From: Cristatella mucedo
Lineage: Eukaryota; Bryozoa; Phylactolaemata; Cristatellidae
DNA: 64,000 bases
NCBI GenBank assembly: GCA_009760855.2
Contig: WPIO01000095.1
Coordinates: 1,459,001-1,523,000 of the forward strand
Reading direction: 5' to 3'
Made by a program: the position numbers and the translations under genes. How positions within the stretch are numbered: the stretch's first letter is position 1; each line of letters begins with the position of its first letter. Below the pieces are notes generated by a model that had not been told where the DNA came from, did no database searches, and worked only from the letters and a program-made list of their open reading frames with translations. Below, piece after piece: positions 59,260-64,000 of this stretch.

Positions 59260-60260
59260 CTACGTGACCGCCACTGGCAGGAGGTTCACGTCAGCTCTGC
59301 CCCTCGCGAGCAGCCGGTCGTAGATGCTGCCCACCTTTAGGCAAATGTGGGGCACCGCTTCCACTGTCAGGCATTTCCCGTAGGTCATCTCCATGCGAGC
59401 CTCGATGGCCGGTCGCATGCCCTCGTCGCCGGTCGATCCCGCACTTCGAAAACCACTTTGGCTTATGATGGCCTCACCGTTCTCCGAGTTCCACTCCACC
59501 GAGTCGATCTCGTGGTTGTGCTGCTCTGCGCTCAGCACCGAGACGCTCTCAGGTGTTCTTCGCCTCCGCAACGTTCACGCTGTTGTTTTTCGCCGCTGCG
59601 AAGCTCTAGCTGCTTTGCTCGCAGGCAACCTACACCTCGTCGCCGGCTGTTATCGCCTCGCTGTTGAATGCTATCTCGAGGCGCTCCTCTGCGTTCTGCG
59701 CAGAAACGCTCGTGCGGGTGCTCTTCACCACCGAGACGCTCTCGGCGCTGCTCTTCGCGGCCACTGATGCTCTCCACCGCTAAGAGGCTCGCGCTGCTGC
59801 GCTTGGCGACCAAGACGTCGGTCTCATGGATGGATGTCGCTGCTGCCTCGACGCTCTTGCGCCTCGCAGCCAAGACGTCATTCTCATGGGCTTCCTGGGC
59901 CTGGTCGCTGGCTACTGCCGCCTCGCCGCTGACCGCACTCTCGAGGTGCTCCTCTGCGCTTTGGGTCGAGATGCTTGTGCAGATGCTCTTCACTACGAAA
60001 AAGCTCTCGTCACTGAGCTCTGTGACCAAGACATCGCTTTCTCGGGAACTCTGTGCCGCCGAGATGATCTCCGCTGCTGTGCTTCGCCGCCGAGACGTCG
60101 CTCGCTTGGGCCGTCTGCGCCTTTTCGCAGGCAACTATCGCCTCACTGCTGCCCACTACCGCCTCGCCGCTGAAAGCCGTCGCATGCTGCATTTTAGGGG
60201 CTCGTGGCAGTGCGATGGCGGCGCGACGAAGAGCGAAGCCCCCACAAGCAAGTCATGGCG
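59260..60260 (-). repeat. Coding-like tandem repeat, period about 240-265 bp
   Basis: The minus strand carries three imperfect units, marked by SGEAVVGSSEAIVACEKAQ (60151-60171 start region), SGEAAVASDQAQEAHENDVL (near 59910) and NSEAITAGDEV (near 59645), spaced 241 and 265 bases. A 200-codon frame spans the first two; the third is interrupted. A 103-codon frame (59260-59571) follows with NHEIDSVEWNSENGEAIISQ and ends in TAG near 59260. Composition is GC-rich and Ala/Ser/Glu-rich. I know no family for it; a decayed repeat-protein gene is possible. Confidence 0.45.
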
Positions 60261-60291
60261 TTGTCGACGACGGCTGTATTATATGATATAA

Positions 60292-60460
60292 AAAAATACT
60301 AGCTGATTAAACAGCCTCTTTTTGTATAGCGACAGAAGAGCCTTTACGGCTATCACCACTGCTTGCAGTGGGGATAAAGGATCGCCCACCATAGGAATCG
60401 AACCCACGACCTCATGACCGAGGTCGTGAAAGTAACCGCCTTACCTAGTGTGCCATCATA
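60292..60460 (-). repeat. SINE-A, copy 4
   Basis: A minus-strand copy from TACTAGCTGATTAAACAGCC to GTAAGGCGGTTACTTTCACG and the head, truncated just before the GGTGAGCC start. It lies next to the second copy of the duplicated block. Confidence 0.85.
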
Positions 60461-60502
60461 TAGCAGCAGTCGTGCGTGCTGCTCCAGAGCACGTGGTGTT
60501 CA

Positions 60503-62040
60503 TGGAGAGCCAGTGTTGGTCAGTGAGTAGTGGTGTAAGGTGTAGCTGCAATGTTTATAACAGATAAGCCTATCTGCATATTTAGCACCATTGAGCACAT
60601 GTAAGACGAGCTTCGAGATGTGAGTTACAGAAGTCTTGATGAGATGTCGAAAATGCATGGACTAGCTTGGCTGTGGTTACCTTATCTAAGCTTGGTGGCC
60701 CGAATTTCTGCGATATTATGCAGTTGAAAGTAGGCAGACTTGAATGCCGAGCCGATGTGGCTCCCCAGTGAAATGTCACATGGGCGCAGGACATCTAGAT
60801 TTAGTGCGGATAGCGCCCGGTGATGTAAACCGGTCTGACTTAGGGCTATTGAGAGGGTGGCTTTATTGGACGGTGCTCAACAGGGTGGCTGAGCACGAAC
60901 TTGCAGGTAGTCAGCAGCAGCACTAGAGGTTCTAGCATCAAACGAACACCGGAAAATATGCCAGAGAACCATGCAGAAGTTGAAGTTTGAGTCTGTGTTT
61001 ATTGGGGCAAGATTATGCATGAATAATCTGTTTTCATAAGTTTCAACCTATAGTTTCAATTTATTAATGCGCTGTAAGCAGTAGAAAGCCTTTCTTTTAG
61101 GTTGGGTCTATGGATTTGCATTATCCGAACATTGGAAGTGAATTTGCGCATTTAGAAAAAATAAACCTTGGCTGATTTAACAACCGCTTTTATATAGAGG
61201 AAAGAGCTATGGCAGCTATTACTCCCATACGCTCAGAGAAAATAAGTAAGTTATCGTTAAGTGTACTAAGAGGCGCTGCATGGAAAAAGAAAAATGCTGT
61301 TGCGCCTGCCAGTGTCACTGCAGACATACAGAAAACCTTTTGCGAAGTAACGAGGCAACTGCTAGTCGTCCAGTCATCAGCTTCAGACCAAGGCTACTGG
61401 AGTTTCGGTCCGATTAACTGCAGCACTTCCTTTATCGGCTAGAACATCAGCCTGATCAACCGTCTAATACAATGAATCAATAAAGCCACGAAGATCAAGT
61501 GGGTGTTAGGCAGGAGTTTTCTGTAGCATACTAAAAGCCATATGTGGCTTTCGGTACGGATGACTACAATGGACGACCTCTGCCTAATATTCAGATGCTG
61601 AATAGGGACGTCATTCGGACACGAATTCCTTTAGAAATACTTCGTGTACAGTAGGTAGAAGGTCGTTCACCATCTGCCCTCTCCCTCAGTATTAAGCCCG
61701 GATTTCCGCACATTATCTTTTACAAATCCATCCTTCATGTCCTGGAAAACCCTTAGGAATGCCATCGTATCGTACCTTGCTCCGCCGGTGGCACATTATT
61801 ACAATCTACTCGCTCTCCCCGCGTTCCGTGTATAATGCTTCCACTGTCAGTTTGTTTAGCAGTGCTAGCACCTGATAGTATCTCGACTTGTAAATGCCTG
61901 CTGACTGCGGTCAGCCTGATATAATAAGCTATCTGGCTGCTGCATAACATTTTATGCACCTGTCATTTTACAGAATTTCCACCATAGTAAGGTATACGGT
62001 GCTGGGTCAACTGATGCAACTGGTCATATGCAGCTCGGAG
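60503..62040. repeat. Duplicated block, copy 2
   Basis: A diverged copy of 43518-45765 without the middle 746 bases. It opens with a LINE-A fragment on the minus strand (HAFSTSHQDFCNSHLEARLT, 60505-60815), then follows the other block through to CAACTGGTCATATGCAG. The candidate exon (about 61760-61880) is disabled here. Confidence 0.8.
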
Positions 62041-62179
62041 CAAAGTCTATAAGTAAAAGCAAAACAAAAAGGAGCACTTGAATGGGTACTGGCAAAGCTG
62101 TTAAACCCTTATACTAAAATATCTACGCTAAGAAAGAGATTCCAGTAATAATTTTAGGGCAAATCCCTTCACTGAGGCA

Positions 62180-62360
62180 GTATTGCCGCGAGTATATGAC
62201 GACACGATAGCAATCCTTCCCAGGAATATTGACCTTAACTAGGGCCTCTCAGCAAGCTGTGCTGGATCTATCGGTGGCATTTACTACCATCGATCGTCAA
62301 ATCATTTCAGAAATTTTCCTACTCAAGAGGGCGATAAATGGGTCTTGGTGTCAACTATTA
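62180..62360 (+). mobile_element. LINE RT motif A fragment
   Basis: AVLDLSVAFTTIDRQIISEI is RT motif A with the catalytic Asp changed to Thr. Sequence on both sides is too decayed to assign. Confidence 0.5.
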
Positions 62361-62559
62361 TTTTTTTCTACGCCTAATTAATATCTATATAAAGATAACT
62401 TCTAAAATACTGCCTCTTGGAATGGCTGTAATACCAGTACATTTGTTTTCTGTGGCGGTAACCACAGTCATCACTTTGCTGAGAGATAGATACAAGGCGC
62501 GTTCTTTCTCTTTTGCCTTCTATAAGTTCTAGTGTCGAGAAAACTCAATCACCTGATAC

Positions 62560-63940
62560 CGATTACAGCAGCGCATAGATAAAAAACTTCCGTCTACCAA
62601 GTCGACTCTCAAAATTGTAGCTAAGAATTACGCAATTGGAAGAAATAAGGTCTATCTAATCTTTACAATACGAACCTCTGAATTGTAAGGCATCTGGCTC
62701 TCTGGTGTGTTCCCAAATGTCTTACTATGCGCTGATCTCTCCACTCGGGTGCAGTTTTCCTTCCTGCCACTGGCCTGCATATCGCTATTTATACGCGGCG
62801 TCTGGAGACAAAAAGGGGCCTACTGTGATGATTCTACAACTCTCTAAGTAGCCGAGATCAAACTTGTATAGCTCTGACTTATTCAATGACTACCCGCAAC
62901 TTAGGGTCGGGTTCTACCAGAGATCTAGAAAAAGCGATTCTTCGGCAGAATCGAAATCTGTATAATGAAAGGATACCTTAAATTTATAAAAATCAGGTAA
63001 AATATATTTACAGTTAAGAGACTAATGAGGCTTAAAGTGCGGCATGTGGTTGAGGCAAAGCTGTACGGTCTGCCTCTAGCCGCGGCTACACCGGCACGAG
63101 ACGGATGCTGCGAAGGCATTTCGTGCGGCACCCTTTCAGAGCTCGGGCTCCAAGTAAATCTCCTGGGAGTAATCCTCTGCTTGAGGAATCGCTAGAACAT
63201 GTTCGAAGTTGGCTTCAAAGTCGGCTGAAAACTTCGCAGACTGCCGGATACAAACCGTAGCGTAGCAAGATGACCGAGGATTTTTCCGCTCAGCCACGTC
63301 GTTCTTAGATATACTACCACGCATGAGAATGCTGCGAGGCTAAATGAGCCTTTAGCTTCTATCAACGAAACCGGACAGACCTCTTGCACGGCTATTAAGC
63401 TACGTTGGGAGGGTCGGTCTATTAGGCACAAGTTTATAGTATATAAATGAATGTAAGTCATTTCAAGTATTTATTGCATATATATGAAAGCTTTAGCGGC
63501 TTGTTGGCGTAGCAGATTTTAAGGTATTTCCACACATAACAGCCGCTGTATTTAGAACGGGCTAGACCGACAGCTAGAGCGGTGGCCTTCCGGTGCGCCC
63601 TGGTGCCTTCGACGCGCAGGCTCACTGATGATTTCCAGTGCGCTAGAAAGATCGCTGCTTTGGAGTTTCTATGAAGGTTATTCCTTTTAAGCAGGTTTAA
63701 AAATGCCTACTGAGGGACGGTGCGCCTTAAGCCTGGTTTAGACGGCGAGTCATGCTTTCTTCCTGCTTCCTACCTACTTTAGTCTTCGGTACATACGTCA
63801 CTAGTACCATGGGGGCGGGGTCCAGACTTAGGGGAAGACTTTTCGAAGACTCAGCAGCCAAACCAGATTCTACTTTCTCACCCAACACTTAGCAAATGAC
63901 TAATCGTACACTCCGTTCAGGCCACGCGTAGTGCGTTACT
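62560..63940. other. No gene recognised; possible upstream region of next gene
   Basis: Open frames of 62 to 89 codons on the minus strand (63136-63461) lack known motifs. The last part may be the promoter of the frame starting at 63950. Confidence 0.35.
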
Positions 63941-63949
63941 TAGCAAGGA

Positions 63950-64000
63950 ATGGCGGACGACTTGACTGGTGAAATCATCGACGCGTTCCTGGCGAGTCTC
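63950..64000 (+). CDS. Candidate start of a gene, cut by window end
   Basis: ATG in a fair context (AGGAATGG) opens MADDLTGEIIDAFLASL and is still open at the last base. The composition resembles a genuine N-terminus, but 17 codons are too few to identify or confirm it. Confidence 0.3.
   Translation, partial: MADDLTGEIIDAFLASL

Overview
The window is animal nuclear DNA, most likely from an invertebrate. It holds one intron-rich conserved gene, one short Golgi enzyme gene, and a dense mixture of L2/CR1-type LINEs, tRNA-derived SINEs, a Ty3/gypsy-type LTR element, hAT relics and microsatellites. The species cannot be fixed from the sequence. A copy of the hAT miniature element SPIN is present. 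SPIN is known from tetrapods and from a few invertebrates, including a pond snail, a triatomine bug and a planarian. A mollusc would fit, but that is a guess.

Left part (845-21992, minus strand): fourteen exons read as the 5' portion of ANAPC1, the large scaffold subunit of the anaphase-promoting complex. Every exon has GT/AG borders, the reading phase closes across all thirteen introns, and the joined length is exactly 750 codons. The rest of the gene runs off the left edge. The Ser/Pro-rich exons at 12859-13672 correspond to the mitotically phosphorylated loop of vertebrate APC1. The introns hold the SPIN copy (2917-3103), SINEs, LINE tails, a long AT microsatellite, an 18-bp minisatellite and a 300-base polypurine tract.

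Middle part (22000-41800): few recognisable host exons. There are LINE fragments of three families, a degraded multicopy transposon-associated gene (29744-31010) with an inverted partial copy of itself, and a LINE (39450-40750) carrying a SINE and an antisense LINE tail. Large stretches show nothing I recognise.

Right part (41800-64000): an alpha-1,3-fucosyltransferase-like GT10 gene on the minus strand (41806-42965) is complete apart from a one-base frame break in an A run. Next comes a LINE-B copy split by a 4.4-kb gypsy-type element with two LTRs and a 5-bp target duplication. The sequence 43518-45765 recurs, diverged, at 60503-62040; the first copy keeps a TATA-like box, an ATG exon and a splice donor that are damaged in the second. 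A hAT (DUF4371-type) transposase relic, another LINE, and a coding-like tandem repeat of about 250 bp follow. An ATG-started reading frame opens 51 bases before the window ends.

No operons, CRISPR arrays or bacterial signals were seen. The host genes appear independent of each other, and most of the structure reflects layered transposon insertion.
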